Below are positions 27,252-37,137 of a stretch of DNA of 62,733 nucleotides, piece after piece. The stretch lies in contig NZ_BAHC01000084.1 in assembly GCF_000298195.1 (NCBI RefSeq), positions 1 to 62,733 on the forward strand, read 5' to 3'. Positions within the stretch are counted from its first letter, which is position 1, and each line of letters opens with the position of its first letter. The translations under genes were made by a program, and so were the position numbers. The stretch is from Gordonia rhizosphera NBRC 16068 (GTDB taxonomy: Bacteria > Actinomycetota > Actinomycetes > Mycobacteriales > Mycobacteriaceae). The notes under the pieces were generated by a model. That model was given only the letters and a program-made list of their open reading frames with translations, had not been told where the DNA came from and did no database searches.

Positions 27252-29210
27252 GTGAGTGACGACAACCCCGACGTGAGCACGCCGACGAGCAGGACTCCAG
27301 CGGGCCGATCCGTCACCGCCAACGTGGAAATCTCCCCCGAGGTGGTTTTCGGGCTGCTCGGCACCAGCGACGTGAATCTCCGGACCCTCGAACAGCTCCT
27401 GCCGGCCGACATCCATGTGCGGGGCAATCAGGTCACGCTCACCGGTACGCCCGCCGACGTCGCCGCATCGGAACGGGTGATCGCCGAACTCGTCGACCTC
27501 GTCGGGCGCGGCACCCCGCTGACTCCCGACCTGGTGCGCCACAGCGTCTCGATGCTGTCGGAGGGCACCGCGGAGTCGCCCGCCGACGTGCTGTCGCTGG
27601 ACATCATCTCCCGGCGCGGCAAGACCATCCGGCCCAAGACGCTGAACCAGAAGCGCTACGTCGACGCGATCGACAACCACACCATCGTTTTCGGACTCGG
27701 CCCCGCCGGAACCGGCAAGACCTACCTGGCGATGGCCAAGGCCGTGCAGGCCCTGCAGTCGAAGTCGGTGAACCGGATAATCCTGACCCGCCCGGCCGTC
27801 GAGGCCGGTGAGCGTCTCGGGTTCCTGCCTGGCACCCTGAGCGAGAAGATCGACCCCTACCTGCGGCCGCTCTACGACGCGCTCCACGACATGCTCGACC
27901 CCGAATCGATCCCGAAGCTGATGGCCGCCGGGGTCATCGAGGTGGCGCCGCTGGCGTATATGCGGGGTAGGGCGCAACCGGTGTCGACCCGGGTGCTGAC
28001 CCCCGAGGGTTTCCGGCCCATCGGTGACCTCGAGGTGGGCGATGAGGTCATCGGGTCGAACGGTGCGCCGACCGAAGTGCTCGGTGTGTATCCGCAGGGC
28101 TTCAAGGACATCGTTCGCGTGACCACGCAGGACGGTGCCTCCACCCTGTGCTCGACCGACCATCTGTGGTCGGTGTACACGCGAGCCGATCGCCGTCGGG
28201 GCAAAGGCCCGCGGGTGCTCACGGCGAAGGAGATGATCGGCAACCTGCGTGCCGCGCACCATCACCGCTACGAGCTTCCGCTGCTCAGTTCGCCGGTGGC
28301 CTTCGACGACCGGCCGGTACCCCTCGATCCGTATGCGCTCGGACTGATGCTCGGCGACGGGTCCATCGCCGGGAGGACCACACCGTCGTTCACAACCCGC
28401 GATCCGGAACTCGTCGATGCGCTCGAGACCAGATTCGTCCCGACGGATTACCTGCTCAATTCGGCGGACGTGCGCCTCGCCGTCCTGCAGGGCGTGCTCG
28501 ACACCGACGGCGGCACGGTGGCGCAGGCGGGCCGCACCTGCCGAGTCCACTACCGGACCGTGTCCGAACGTCTGCGCGACGACGTGACGTTCCTCGTGCA
28601 GTCGCTCGGCGGGGTTGTCTCCCGAGGCGACTCGGGGATGCTCGACATCGAACTTCCCGACGGGCTGCCGCCGTTCCGACTGGGCCGCAAGATCGAGAAG
28701 TACTCGGCCCCCGCATTCAAGCACCCGAAGCGCTACATCGACAGCATCGACGAGGTCGGAACCGAAGAGGCAGTCTGCATCCGGGTGGCGGCCGAGGACT
28801 CGCTGTACGTCACCGAGGACTTCCTGCTGACCCACAACACGCTCAATGACGCGTTCATCATTCTCGACGAGGCGCAGAACACCACCGGCGAGCAGATGAA
28901 GATGTTCCTCACCCGTCTGGGGTTCGGATCGAAGGTGGTCGTGACCGGCGACGTCACGCAGGTCGATCTCCCGGGCGGAGCGCAGAGCGGTCTGATGGCC
29001 GCGACCCGTATCCTCGAGGGCATCGACGACATCAACTTCTCCCGCCTGACCAGTCAGGACGTCGTGCGCCACAGACTGGTCGCGCATATCGTCGACGCCT
29101 ACGGGCGCGCGGAGGAGAGCGAGCGCGATGCCGGTCGGCTCCGCGACGCCGACCGACTGCCGGGCAACCGCGCCGCACGGCGTGCGGCCTCACACGGACG
29201 GCGCTCATGA
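27252..29210 (+). CDS. phoH: PhoH family ATPase interrupted by an in-frame intein
   Basis: PhoH is a cytoplasmic P-loop ATPase of the PhoH/PhoH1 group, linked to RNA metabolism together with YbeY. From the GTG at 27252 the precursor is 652 residues. The amino-terminal KH-like region is followed by Walker A (G-P-A-G-T-G-K-T) near residue 155. After A-Y-M-R-G-R the frame enters a 289-residue intein (separate entry), and then resumes with [13 protein letters not shown] (Walker B). Without the intein the protein would be 363 residues, normal for the family. Splicing is required to restore the ATPase. Its stop overlaps ybeY (ATGA). Confidence 0.95.
   Translation: MSDDNPDVSTPTSRTPAGRSVTANVEISPEVVFGLLGTSDVNLRTLEQLLPADIHVRGNQVTLTGTPADVAASERVIAELVDLVGRGTPLTPDLVRHSVSMLSEGTAESPADVLSLDIISRRGKTIRPKTLNQKRYVDAIDNHTIVFGLGPAGTGKTYLAMAKAVQALQSKSVNRIILTRPAVEAGERLGFLPGTLSEKIDPYLRPLYDALHDMLDPESIPKLMAAGVIEVAPLAYMRGRAQPVSTRVLTPEGFRPIGDLEVGDEVIGSNGAPTEVLGVYPQGFKDIVRVTTQDGASTLCSTDHLWSVYTRADRRRGKGPRVLTAKEMIGNLRAAHHHRYELPLLSSPVAFDDRPVPLDPYALGLMLGDGSIAGRTTPSFTTRDPELVDALETRFVPTDYLLNSADVRLAVLQGVLDTDGGTVAQAGRTCRVHYRTVSERLRDDVTFLVQSLGGVVSRGDSGMLDIELPDGLPPFRLGRKIEKYSAPAFKHPKRYIDSIDEVGTEEAVCIRVAAEDSLYVTEDFLLTHNTLNDAFIILDEAQNTTGEQMKMFLTRLGFGSKVVVTGDVTQVDLPGGAQSGLMAATRILEGIDDINFSRLTSQDVVRHRLVAHIVDAYGRAEESERDAGRLRDADRLPGNRAARRAASHGRRS
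27972..28838 (+). mobile_element. Class 3-like intein with LAGLIDADG endonuclease in PhoH
   Basis: The insertion codes for 289 residues between Arg and Thr of the host. It begins with Ala rather than Cys or Ser ([14 protein letters not shown]) and ends H-N before Thr +1. Hint-domain blocks are clear: G-D-E-V near the start, T-D-H-L-W with H64 and W66, V-C-I-R-V with C269, and L-L-T-H-N at 285-289. Ala1 with W66, C269 and T287 fits the W-C-T signature of class 3 inteins, where an internal Cys starts splicing. Two LAGLIDADG-type motifs, L-G-L-M-L-G-D-G-S near 123 and L-Q-G-V-L-D-T-D-G near 171, mark a homing endonuclease. Both motifs look intact. Mobility is inferred. Confidence 0.9.
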
Positions 29211-29773
29211 GCATCGAACTGGCCAACGAATCCGGCGTCGAGGTCCCGGCCGAACTCATCATCGACGCGGCCCGCTTCGCGGTGGTGGCGATGGACGTCC
29301 ACCCGGCCGCCGAACTCTCGGTGCTGTGTGTCGACGAGGACGCGATGGCCGACATGCACGTGCAGTGGATGGACCTGCCCGGACCGACCGACGTCATGAG
29401 TTTCCCGATGGACGAACTGGTCCCGGGCGGCCGACCCGATGCGGCCGAGCCCGGTCCGGCGATCCTCGGGGACATCGTGTTGTGTCCGGAGTTCGCAGCC
29501 AAGCAGGCGAAGGAGGCGCGCCGCTCGTTCGAACACGAACTCGCGATGCTAACCATCCACGGGGTGCTGCACCTGCTGGGCTACGACCATGCCGAACCGG
29601 ACGAGGAGAAGGAGATGTTCGGGCTGCAGAACCGGATCCTCGAGGACTTCTACGCGCAGCGTCATCGTCGGGCCCAGGACAAGCGTCAGTCCGATCGGGA
29701 CACCCGCCTGCTGACGAATATCGGATTCACCGAGTCCTCCCCGCCGGAGAACGCCGCGACCGAGGACGATTGA
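29207..29773 (+). CDS. ybeY: Endoribonuclease YbeY
   Basis: YbeY is a zinc metallo-RNase needed for 16S rRNA 3'-end processing and ribosome quality control. The 188-residue protein has the three zinc His residues H118, H122 and H128 in [11 protein letters not shown]. The carboxy-terminal 35 residues after L-E-D-F-Y-A-Q-R are a hydrophilic extension beyond the usual end. It starts within the phoH stop (ATGA) and leads directly into the CBS-domain protein, the standard actinobacterial order. Confidence 0.95.
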   Translation: MSIELANESGVEVPAELIIDAARFAVVAMDVHPAAELSVLCVDEDAMADMHVQWMDLPGPTDVMSFPMDELVPGGRPDAAEPGPAILGDIVLCPEFAAKQAKEARRSFEHELAMLTIHGVLHLLGYDHAEPDEEKEMFGLQNRILEDFYAQRHRRAQDKRQSDRDTRLLTNIGFTESSPPENAATEDD

Positions 29774-29775
29774 TC

Positions 29776-31260
29776 GTGCCCGACGACGTGTGGTTCGTCG
29801 TTGCCGCGACGGTACTCATCGTGTTCGGCGGACTCTTCGCCGCGGTCGACGCGGCCCTGACCACGGTGTCGATGGCCCGGGTCGAGGACATGGTCAAGGA
29901 ACAGCGGCCGGGTGCGCTCCGCCTCGCGAACGTGCTCGGCGCCCGCGGCACCTATGTCGGTCTCGCCGTGCTGATGCGCGTGGTGTGTGAGACGGCGTCC
30001 GTGGCGCTCGCGGCGCTCGTGGCCACCGACCTGTTCGGGGTGGGTTGGGGTCTGCTCGCAACGATCTTCGGCATGGCCGTGGTGTCCTACATCGCGATCG
30101 GGGTGGGGCCGCGCACCCTGGGCCGTCAACACGCCTACACCATCGGGCTGGCATCGGCGATCTTCCTGCAGGGCATCGGCATCCTGCTCAAACCGCTGAC
30201 CCGGTTGCTCATCCTGCTCGGTAACGCCGTCACGCCCGGCAAGGGATTCCGCAACGGTCCGTTCGCCACCGAGGTCGAACTGCGTGAGGTCGTGGACTTG
30301 GCGGAGGCGAGCGGTGTGGTGGCCGCCGACGAACGCCGGATGATCCAGTCGGTGTTCGATCTCGGCGACACCAACGCCCGCGAGGTGATGGTCCCGCGGC
30401 CGGAGATGATCTGGATCGAGGCGGACAAGACCGCGGCGCAGGCGATGAATCTCGCGGTGCGATCCGGCCATTCGCGCATCCCGGTGATCGGGGAGAACCC
30501 CGACGACATCGTCGGCGTGGTCTACCTGAAGGATCTCGTCGCGGGCGGCGGCTCGATGTCGGCGCCGGTGAGCGACTTCATGCGCGACGCCGAGTTCATC
30601 CCGGACTCCAAGCCACTGGACAGGGTGCTGGCCGACATGCAGCGCACCCGAAACCACATGGCTCTGCTCGTCGACGAGTACGGCGGCATCGCCGGTCTGG
30701 TCACCATCGAGGACGTCCTCGAGGAGATCGTCGGCGAGATCAGCGACGAGTACGACGTCGACGAGGTGGCCCCGGTCGAGGACCTCGGCGACGGCCGCTA
30801 CCGGGTGTCGGCGCGGCTGTCGGTCGAGGATCTTGGGGAACTCTTCGGACTCGACATCGACGACGACGAGGTGGACACCGTTGGCGGGCTGCTTGGTCTC
30901 GAACTCGGCCGTGTCCCTTTGCCGGGGGCCCAGGTGGACTCGCACGGCCTGCGGCTCGTCGCCGAGGGCGGGCCGAACCGGCGGGGGCGCCAACGCATCA
31001 TCACGGTGCTCGTCGACCGGCTCGACGCGCCCGAGGACGAGGCCCTCGGCGACGACCCGCACGGCGACGACGCGCACGGCGACGACGCGCACGGCGACAG
31101 CGACGATGCGCGCGGCGATCGCGGACGCCGGGACGGCGGACACCGCAAGGATGCTCATCGGAAGAACGGACACCGCAAGGACCGTCGCTCTGACCGTCCC
31201 GGCGATACGGAATACTCCATGTCGACTCAGCCATCGACCCGGAGCGAGGACCGCACGTGA
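29776..31260 (+). CDS. Hemolysin/CorC family CNNM-CBS membrane protein
   Basis: This is a 494-residue membrane protein with an amino-terminal CNNM (DUF21) transmembrane domain of about four hydrophobic segments (residues 5-150), a CBS pair (about 205-330; V-M-V-P-R-P and [12 protein letters not shown]), and a CorC/HlyC domain to about 420. Relatives act in magnesium or cobalt efflux, but the role is not settled. The last 70 residues are a His/Asp/Gly/Arg-rich tail with repeated H-G-D-D-A units, which could bind metal and is not found in typical homologues. GTG at 29776 is nine bases after GAGGA; an in-frame TTG at 29770 overlapping the ybeY stop is the alternative. Confidence 0.88.
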   Translation: MPDDVWFVVAATVLIVFGGLFAAVDAALTTVSMARVEDMVKEQRPGALRLANVLGARGTYVGLAVLMRVVCETASVALAALVATDLFGVGWGLLATIFGMAVVSYIAIGVGPRTLGRQHAYTIGLASAIFLQGIGILLKPLTRLLILLGNAVTPGKGFRNGPFATEVELREVVDLAEASGVVAADERRMIQSVFDLGDTNAREVMVPRPEMIWIEADKTAAQAMNLAVRSGHSRIPVIGENPDDIVGVVYLKDLVAGGGSMSAPVSDFMRDAEFIPDSKPLDRVLADMQRTRNHMALLVDEYGGIAGLVTIEDVLEEIVGEISDEYDVDEVAPVEDLGDGRYRVSARLSVEDLGELFGLDIDDDEVDTVGGLLGLELGRVPLPGAQVDSHGLRLVAEGGPNRRGRQRIITVLVDRLDAPEDEALGDDPHGDDAHGDDAHGDSDDARGDRGRRDGGHRKDAHRKNGHRKDRRSDRPGDTEYSMSTQPSTRSEDRT

Positions 31261-31613
31261 CCACACCGCCCGACGGGCCCCCGGAACTGTCCGACGAGGA
31301 CACCAAGCTCGTCGTGCTGGCCAGAGGTGCGCTCGCCCGTGCCGAGACCTCCACGTCCGCCGCCGTGCGTGACGGCGACGGGCGGACCTATGCCGGAGCC
31401 CCGGTGGCGGCACAGACGTTGTCGCTGACCGGCCTGCAGGTCGCGGTCGCCACCGCGTTGTCGAGCGGCGCCCGGTCGTTCGAGGCGGCCGTCCTGGTCA
31501 ACGGTTCCCTCGACGATCCCGGTCTGGCCACCCTCGCCGAGTTCGGTGCCGGCGCCTACGCCGTGCTCACCGACGGCTCCGGCCACCCCGTCGGACGTCA
31601 GGACGTCGGGTGA
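31257..31613 (+). CDS. Cytidine deaminase-like conserved protein without catalytic motif
   Basis: This 118-residue protein sits between the CorC-like gene and era, exactly where mycobacteria keep the conserved Rv2365c-type gene. The fold-level pattern resembles cytidine deaminases ([12 protein letters not shown], then T-Y-A-G-A-P-V), but the H-A-E zinc motif and the P-C-x-x-C motif are absent, so deaminase activity is not expected. It begins at a GTG overlapping the previous stop and ends inside the start of era. Function unknown. Confidence 0.75.
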   Translation: MTTPPDGPPELSDEDTKLVVLARGALARAETSTSAAVRDGDGRTYAGAPVAAQTLSLTGLQVAVATALSSGARSFEAAVLVNGSLDDPGLATLAEFGAGAYAVLTDGSGHPVGRQDVG

Positions 31614-32530
31614 TGACAGAGTTTCGTTCCGGTTTCATCTGTTTCGTGGGCCGGCCCAACACCGGCAAGTCGACGCTGACCAATGCGCTGGTGGGGGAGA
31701 AGATCGCGATCACCTCCAACCGGCCGCAGACCACCCGCCACACCATCCGCGGCATCGTCAACCGCGACGACGCGCAGTTGATCCTCGTCGACACACCGGG
31801 ACTGCACCGTCCGCGCACCCTGCTGGGCCAGCGGCTCAACGACCTGGTCCGCGACACCTACGCCGAGGTCGACGTCATCGGGGTGTGCGTGCCCGCCGAC
31901 GAGGCGATCGGGCCGGGTGACCGCTGGATCGTGTCGCAGGTGCGCGAGATGGCCCCCAATACCACCGTGGTCGGCATCGTCACCAAGATCGACCGGGTCA
32001 CCTCCGACAAGGTCGCCGCGCAACTCGTCGCGCTCGCCGAACTGCTCGGACCGACCTCAGAGGTGGTCCCGGTGTCGGCGAAGTCGGGCAAACAGCTCGA
32101 CGTCCTGACCGACGTGCTGGTCGGACTGATGGAACCCGGGCCGGCCTTCTACCCGGAGGGCGAACTCACCGACGAACCCGAAGAAGTGCTGATGGCGGAG
32201 TTCATCCGCGAAGCGGCGCTCGAAGGTGTCCGTGATGAGCTGCCGCACTCGCTGGCGGTCGTCATCGAGGAGATCATTCCGCGCGACGACGAGAACGCGG
32301 ACGGCGACGGACCGTCGATGGTCGACGTACACGCCATCCTCTACGTAGAGCGCGACAGTCAGAAGGGCATCGTGATCGGCCACCGCGGCTCCCGGCTCAA
32401 GGAGGTCGGGACCGTCGCCCGCGGCCAGATCGAGAAGCTGCTCGGCACCAAGGTCTACCTCGACCTGCACGTCAAGGTGGCCAAGGACTGGCAGCGCGAC
32501 CCGAAGCAGTTGGGGCGGATGGGTTTCTGA
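31613..32530 (+). CDS. era: GTPase Era
   Basis: Era is an essential GTPase that binds the 3' end of 16S rRNA during 30S assembly. The 305-residue protein has the P-loop G-R-P-N-T-G-K-S-T at 13-21, D-T-P-G-L near 60 and T-K-I-D near 123 (Thr in place of the usual Asn). The carboxy-terminal KH domain contains I-V-I-G-H-R-G-S. The ATG at 31613 is preferred; a GTG at 31610 overlapping the upstream stop is the alternative. recO follows after 81 bp without the amidase gene that lies between them in M. tuberculosis. Confidence 0.95.
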   Translation: MTEFRSGFICFVGRPNTGKSTLTNALVGEKIAITSNRPQTTRHTIRGIVNRDDAQLILVDTPGLHRPRTLLGQRLNDLVRDTYAEVDVIGVCVPADEAIGPGDRWIVSQVREMAPNTTVVGIVTKIDRVTSDKVAAQLVALAELLGPTSEVVPVSAKSGKQLDVLTDVLVGLMEPGPAFYPEGELTDEPEEVLMAEFIREAALEGVRDELPHSLAVVIEEIIPRDDENADGDGPSMVDVHAILYVERDSQKGIVIGHRGSRLKEVGTVARGQIEKLLGTKVYLDLHVKVAKDWQRDPKQLGRMGF

Positions 32531-32611
32531 CCGGTCCGATACTCGCTCAGACCACTCGGGTCACCGGGCTGCATGTCGTAGTCGGGTGCTGTCGGTACCG
32601 GGTGGAAGAAT

Positions 32612-33376
32612 GTGACGGTGAGGTTCTACCGGGATGAGGCCGTGGTGCTTCGCCAGCACAAGCTGGGCGAGGCCGATCGCATCATCACGCTGCTCACCGA
32701 GGAGCACGGTCTGGTGCGGGCGGTCGCCAAGGGCGTCCGCCGGACCCGGTCGAAATTCGGCGCCCGGCTCGAACCCTTCGCCCACATCGACGTCCACCTC
32801 TACCCCGGCCGCAATCTCGACGTGGTGACCCAGGTGCACACCCTGCACGCGTTCGCCGACGCCATAGTCGCCGACTACGGCCGCTACACCACCGCATGTG
32901 CGGTGCTCGAGACGGCCGAACGGCTCGCCGGTGAGGAACGTGCGCCCGCGGCGCAGCTGCACCGGCTCACGGTCGGGGCGTTGTCGGCGCTGGCCGCCCA
33001 GCGACGACCGAACGAACTCATCCTCGACGCCTATCTGTTGCGCGCGATGCACTGCGCCGGATGGATGCCCACGCTGGACGAATGCGCCCGATGTGGTGGT
33101 TCCGGACCGCATCGGGCGTTCCACGTCGCGGCGGGCGGGGCGGTCTGCACCCACTGCCGCCCACCCGGCTCGGCAACGCCGTCGCCCGGGGTCCTCGATC
33201 TGATGGACGCGCTGTTCCGCGGTCAGTGGGAACACACCGTCGGCATCAGTGCGTCGCTGCAGCGGCAGGCCAGCGGATTGACCGCGGCGCATCTGCAGTG
33301 GCATCTCGAGCGCCAGTTGCGAACCCTGCCGCTCATCGAACGTGAGGCACCTCATAGGCTGGTGGACACGGCGTGA
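32612..33376 (+). CDS. recO: DNA repair protein RecO
   Basis: RecO anneals single strands and loads RecA with RecR and RecF. The 254-residue protein shows the amino-terminal OB fold ([17 protein letters not shown]), the helical domain, and a zinc site made of C-A-R-C near residue 158 and C-T-H-C near 180. The GTG at 32612 is used; a second GTG two codons later is possible. It lies between era and uppS as in other actinobacteria. Confidence 0.94.
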   Translation: MTVRFYRDEAVVLRQHKLGEADRIITLLTEEHGLVRAVAKGVRRTRSKFGARLEPFAHIDVHLYPGRNLDVVTQVHTLHAFADAIVADYGRYTTACAVLETAERLAGEERAPAAQLHRLTVGALSALAAQRRPNELILDAYLLRAMHCAGWMPTLDECARCGGSGPHRAFHVAAGGAVCTHCRPPGSATPSPGVLDLMDALFRGQWEHTVGISASLQRQASGLTAAHLQWHLERQLRTLPLIEREAPHRLVDTA

Positions 33377-33389
33377 GAGGAGACGGCTG

Positions 33390-34211
33390 ATGGCGTTACG
33401 ACCCGGTTCCCGTTCCGGGAAGCGACCGGCGTCGCCGGCACCGACCGTCGTCCGCCCTCCCGACCCGCACCCCAGCGGGGCCCGCCCGCCGAAACTGCAG
33501 CCCGAATTGATTCCCCGACACGTCGCCCTGGTGATGGACGGCAACGGACGGTGGGCGCAAGAGCGCGGCCTGCCCCGGACCGAAGGCCACAAACGCGGCG
33601 AGGCGGTCCTCATGGACGCCGTCTGCGGCTGCATCGAACTCGGCGTGACCTGGCTGTCGGCCTACGCGTTCTCCACCGAGAACTGGTCGCGCAGCCCCGA
33701 CGAGGTCAAGTTCCTGATGGGCTTCAACCGCGACGTGATCCGGCGCCGGCGCGACGAGATGAACGAGATGGGGGTCCGGGTGCGGTGGGCCGGCCGGCGG
33801 CCACGGTTGTGGCGCAGCGTGATCCGTGAGCTCGAAGTGGCCGAGGAACTGACCAGGAACAACACCGTCATGACGCTCACGATGTGTGTCAACTACGGTG
33901 GCCGCGCCGAGATCGCCGACGCGGCAAAGGAAATCGCACGACGAGCGGCCGCGGGAGAGATCGACCCGGAGCGCATCACCGAGGCGTCCTTCGCCCGCTA
34001 CCTCGACGAACCCGACATGCCCGACGTGGATCTGTTCCTGCGTCCCTCGGGTGAGCAACGGATCTCGAACTTCCTGCTGTGGCAGTCCGCCTACGCCGAG
34101 ATGGTCTATCAGGAGAAGCTTTTTCCCGACTTCGACCGGCGTGACCTGTGGGCCGCCTGCGTCGAGTATGCGTCGCGGGATCGCCGGTTCGGCGGAGTGC
34201 AGCCCGCATGA
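33390..34211 (+). CDS. uppS: Long-chain (Z)-isoprenyl diphosphate synthase UppS
   Basis: This cis-prenyltransferase makes the polyprenyl diphosphate that carries cell-wall precursors (decaprenyl in mycobacteria). The 273-residue protein has the catalytic Asp D50 in V-M-D-G-N-G-R-W, the S-T-E-N-W-S motif, and the late [12 protein letters not shown] and D-L-W motifs. The ATG at 33390 has GAGGAG nine bases before it; an open frame from 33342 overlaps recO and was not used. The first 35 residues form a basic, Pro-rich extension. Confidence 0.95.
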   Translation: MALRPGSRSGKRPASPAPTVVRPPDPHPSGARPPKLQPELIPRHVALVMDGNGRWAQERGLPRTEGHKRGEAVLMDAVCGCIELGVTWLSAYAFSTENWSRSPDEVKFLMGFNRDVIRRRRDEMNEMGVRVRWAGRRPRLWRSVIRELEVAEELTRNNTVMTLTMCVNYGGRAEIADAAKEIARRAAAGEIDPERITEASFARYLDEPDMPDVDLFLRPSGEQRISNFLLWQSAYAEMVYQEKLFPDFDRRDLWAACVEYASRDRRFGGVQPA

Positions 34212-34621
34212 GCGAGTCCACCGACGGCTCCCACACGCTGATGGCGCGCGTCGCCGAACTCGCCGACGAGATCGGTGTGGTCGGCGAGGCCGACGCCGAG
34301 TCGGTGGTCGTGCAGGTGGGACCCACCCGCGCGTCGTTGCGGGCGGTGACCTTGGCGCCTGGCTTGGAGGTGCTGACCATCACGCAGCTGGTCGCGGTCA
34401 ACCTGCCCAACACCGACGATCTGCGCGATGACGTCGAATCCTGTGACGCCCAACTGAGTTTCGGTGCGCTGCGGCGGTCCGACCCGGCCGGCATCACCAC
34501 CGATGTGCTTCTGTACTACACGTTTCCCGCGGGTTCCCTCGACGACATGCCCTTGCTGACGGTGATGCACATCGTGTTGTCGGCCGGGGCCGACGCGGCC
34601 GCCCGGCTAATCGGCACCTGA
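34208..34621 (+). CDS. Conserved hypothetical protein, Rv2360c-like position
   Basis: A 137-residue protein of unknown function begins inside the uppS stop codon (ATGA), so it is likely co-translated. It has no signal or membrane segment, and contains an acidic first third and a hydrophobic core near [11 protein letters not shown]. Mycobacteria carry a small conserved gene at this position. Its last 15 bases overlap the tail of the convergent zur gene. The recurring 'Ala-rich helix, Val/Thr strand' pattern is reminiscent of YbjN-like folds, but I do not claim that. Confidence 0.75.
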   Translation: MSESTDGSHTLMARVAELADEIGVVGEADAESVVVQVGPTRASLRAVTLAPGLEVLTITQLVAVNLPNTDDLRDDVESCDAQLSFGALRRSDPAGITTDVLLYYTFPAGSLDDMPLLTVMHIVLSAGADAAARLIGT

Positions 34622-35041
34622 TCGGGCACCGGCACGGCAGTCGGGGCAGAAGCCGAACACCTCGACGGTGTGGTTGATATCGGTGAACCCATGTTCGGCG
34701 GCCACCTTGGCGGCCCACTGCTCGACCGGATCGGCCTGCACCTCGATGGTGGTGCCGCACCGTCGGCACACCAAATGGTGATGGTGACCCGACGAGCAGT
34801 CCCGGTAGCGGGTCTCCCCGGACCCGTCCCACAGGATGTCGATCTGGCCGGACTGGCTCATCGCCTGCAGGTTGCGGTACACCGTGGTCAGACCGATCGA
34901 CTCGCCGCGGGCCTTGAGCCGGTCGTGCAGTTCCTGTGCGGAGACGAAGTCGTCGCCCTCGGCGAGCGCCTCGGCGATGGCCGCCCGCTGTCGCGTCGAC
35001 CGCTGTCCGGTCGCCGGTCGGTCGGCGTGGTGGGTGGTCAC
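34607..35041 (-). CDS. zur: Zinc uptake regulator Zur (FurB)
   Basis: This is a Fur-family repressor of zinc acquisition genes, 144 residues. The winged helix is at about 14-75 (L-T-T-V-Y-R-N-L). The structural zinc site uses C92, C95, C132 and C135 (C-R-R-C and C-P-D-C), and C82 with the H-H-H-H run at 86-90 belongs to the sensory site. The GTG start overlaps the smtB stop (GTGA), giving the smtB-zur operon known from M. tuberculosis, where SmtB controls zur in response to zinc. A Zur-like box precedes the operon. Confidence 0.93.
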   Translation of the reverse strand: MTTHHADRPATGQRSTRQRAAIAEALAEGDDFVSAQELHDRLKARGESIGLTTVYRNLQAMSQSGQIDILWDGSGETRYRDCSSGHHHHLVCRRCGTTIEVQADPVEQWAAKVAAEHGFTDINHTVEVFGFCPDCRAGARSGAD

Positions 35042-35391
35042 CGGCTACCGACCTCGCGCTCGGCAGCGGTGACCGATGCCGAGCGCGGTTCCATCGCGTG
35101 CGTGAGCGCGTCGGTGACGATGTGGGCGAGATGGTCGTCGACGAGTTCGTACATGATCTCGCGGCCGTTGCGCTGACCGCGGACCACGCCGGCGTCCTTG
35201 AGTACCCGCAGGTGCTGGCTCACCAACGGCTGGCTCAGTTGCAGCGATCCGACGAGTTCGTGGACGCACCGAGGGGCCTCGAGCAGGGCCAGGACGATCG
35301 CGATACGTGTGGGCGAGGCCAGCGCGCGCAGCAGGTCGCTCGCAGCCTCACGTGCCTGCTGATCGCTGACGTGGTCGGCCGGTCGGTCCAC
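35038..35391 (-). CDS. smtB: ArsR/SmtB family metal-sensing repressor
   Basis: This is a 117-residue winged-helix repressor. The recognition region is L-Q-L-S-Q-P-L-V-S-Q-H-L-R-V-L. The carboxy-terminal helix D-D-H-L-A-H-I-V-T-D-A-L-T-H carries Asp and His residues at the spacing used for zinc in SmtB-type sensors. It leads the smtB-zur operon; in mycobacteria this protein releases DNA when zinc rises and lets zur be expressed. The GTG at 35391 is preceded by GAGGTGG. Metal specificity is inferred from the operon. Confidence 0.91.
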   Translation of the reverse strand: MDRPADHVSDQQAREAASDLLRALASPTRIAIVLALLEAPRCVHELVGSLQLSQPLVSQHLRVLKDAGVVRGQRNGREIMYELVDDHLAHIVTDALTHAMEPRSASVTAAEREVGSR

Positions 35392-35434
35392 CTCGGCACC
35401 TCCGTTCGGCTCGGCGGGACACTGTCAGTCTAAC

Positions 35435-35448
35435 GGAAATCGTTTTCA
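35435..35448. promoter_or_regulatory. Zur/SmtB-like AT-rich palindrome
   Basis: On the minus strand the sequence reads TTGAAAACGATTTCC, with dyad GAAA-ACGA-TTTC, 44 bp upstream of smtB. It is the only AT-rich patch in this intergenic stretch and looks like the T-G-A-A-A-A-centred boxes recognised by mycobacterial Zur. Autoregulation of smtB-zur is the likely meaning. It lies between the smtB start and the tail of the M28 peptidase gene, so it can only serve smtB. Confidence 0.6.
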
Positions 35449-35486
35449 ATCTGCTCCGGCCACCTCTCGGGACCGCCGGTCTCGTG

Positions 35487-37052
35487 TCAGCCGTCGGACC
35501 GGTGGCGATCCTCCTTTGTGGGGACGCCGTCGGGTCCATCGGTCGACAGCGCATAGGTCGCGATAGCGAAGCCGATGGCGGAGGCGTTCACCGCGAGGAG
35601 ACCGGTGTTGACGTTCGCGACGTTGTCGTCGGGTCCGTGATAGTTGGGGTCGAAGGCCGTCCCGGTGTGGCCGCCCCACAGGTCTGCCTCGGCAGCAGAC
35701 TTCTCTCGGTCTGATCCGGTCGTGAGCCCACCCACGGGGACGCCGATCTCCGCGAACGGCGCGTGGTCCGAGCGGCCGTCGAAGGCGGCGGGCTGCACCG
35801 GGACTCCACGGGACGCGAAGAACGCCGTGAACAGGTGCTCGATGCCGGCCGAGCCCGGTGGGCCGGCCCGCCCTCCCAGGCGTGCCGAGCCATCGCCGTC
35901 GTAGGTGAAATATCCGCCGTTGGGAGAGGCGAGCATGTCGAAGTTGAGGTAAAGCGCCACCGCGTCGCGCTCGGCGGGATCGAGCGAGTCGACGTAGCTC
36001 CTCGACCCCACCAGTCCGTCCTCTTCGGCACCCCAGAACGCAAACCGTACGGCGTGGGCGGCGCGCGGTGTCGATCCCAGCCGCAACGCGGTTTCCAGGA
36101 GAGCGGCTGTTCCGGTCGCGTTGTCATTGATCCCTGGCCCAGCGCGGACTCCGTCGAGGTGGGCCCCGGCGACCACCACATCGTCGGTGTCCCCGGTTCG
36201 GGTTTGTGCGATGACGCTGTGGGAGACGATCGGAGTGGTGGAGGCCGTCACCGACAGACTGACCGACGAGGCTCCGCCGACAGTGGCCCCGGAGTCTCGC
36301 GCGATCCCGACCACGGGGATCGAAGGGCGGTCGTCGACGCCCAGGGTGGCGCCGTTCAACGGACCCGCGGTGTTGTTCACCACGATCACCGCCACCGCGC
36401 CTGCCTCCTGTGCACGGTGCGCCTTGTCGGCGAACGTGCAGGTGCCACGGGTGATCACGGCGATCGAATCGCTCACCGCAGACGGATAGTCGGAGTCGGC
36501 ACAACCATGCCCGGAGATCTCGACCGGCGTCGCGGTGAGCGTCTCGCCGCCGGTCCCGGCCGAGTAGCGCAGCACCTGCGAATCGACCCTGCCGCCGTCG
36601 GCGCCGAGTTGGACGGGACCGGAGTCGAAACGGGGAAACTCGAACTGCGGTGTCGATACCAGGTAGCCGGCGGCACGCAATCGGTCGGCGACATAGGCGA
36701 GGGAGGCGTCGTATCCGGACGTGCCGGCGGCGCGGTTGCCGCCGTCCGCGTCGGCGACCTGCTGCAGGGCGCGGATATGCGCCATCACATTGTCGACCGT
36801 GACCGCGTGGGCCAGGTCGTCGGGTGTGAGCGGTTCCACCGGCCGGATCGGTGGGCGTGCCATCGACGCCGACGATGGGCTCCCGGGTGGCGGTTCGTCA
36901 TCGCCGGCGCAGCCGGTCGCGGCCATCGCGACTGCCATCAGCAGCACGAGGAGCCGACGGGCCGAACGTCCTCGCTCGGCTGCGCGGTGCGGTCCGGGCA
37001 CGCGCCCCAGCGTAGTCAGTGCGAGTGAGGGTGACGATTCTTCGGCCGACAC
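35487..37052 (-). CDS. Secreted lipoprotein M28 family aminopeptidase
   Basis: This 521-residue exported metallopeptidase has a signal peptide and lipobox ending A-A-T-G-C near residue 48, so it is probably anchored at the outer face of the membrane. A PA domain (about 180-270) is inserted before the catalytic M28 domain, whose zinc residues are visible in [24 protein letters not shown] and Y-H-G-P-D-D-N. It resembles LpqL-type aminopeptidases of mycobacteria. The GTG at 37052 gives a long basic amino terminus; an in-frame GTG at 37001 would give a more usual signal peptide. It is divergent from glyS. Confidence 0.9.
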   Translation of the reverse strand: MSAEESSPSLALTTLGRVPGPHRAAERGRSARRLLVLLMAVAMAATGCAGDDEPPPGSPSSASMARPPIRPVEPLTPDDLAHAVTVDNVMAHIRALQQVADADGGNRAAGTSGYDASLAYVADRLRAAGYLVSTPQFEFPRFDSGPVQLGADGGRVDSQVLRYSAGTGGETLTATPVEISGHGCADSDYPSAVSDSIAVITRGTCTFADKAHRAQEAGAVAVIVVNNTAGPLNGATLGVDDRPSIPVVGIARDSGATVGGASSVSLSVTASTTPIVSHSVIAQTRTGDTDDVVVAGAHLDGVRAGPGINDNATGTAALLETALRLGSTPRAAHAVRFAFWGAEEDGLVGSRSYVDSLDPAERDAVALYLNFDMLASPNGGYFTYDGDGSARLGGRAGPPGSAGIEHLFTAFFASRGVPVQPAAFDGRSDHAPFAEIGVPVGGLTTGSDREKSAAEADLWGGHTGTAFDPNYHGPDDNVANVNTGLLAVNASAIGFAIATYALSTDGPDGVPTKEDRHRSDG

Positions 37053-37137
37053 CCCCTGCGGCTACTCTGTATGGGTTGCCGGTTCGTCGCCGGACCAGCA
37101 CCTGACCTGTCCCAACGTCCGTGGAGAGCGATTCATC

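Noticed and set aside
31059..31110. Tandem GGCGACGACGCGCAC repeats at the end of the CorC-like gene.
   Set aside because: They are in frame and code for the H-G-D-D-A tail; no array with spacers is present.
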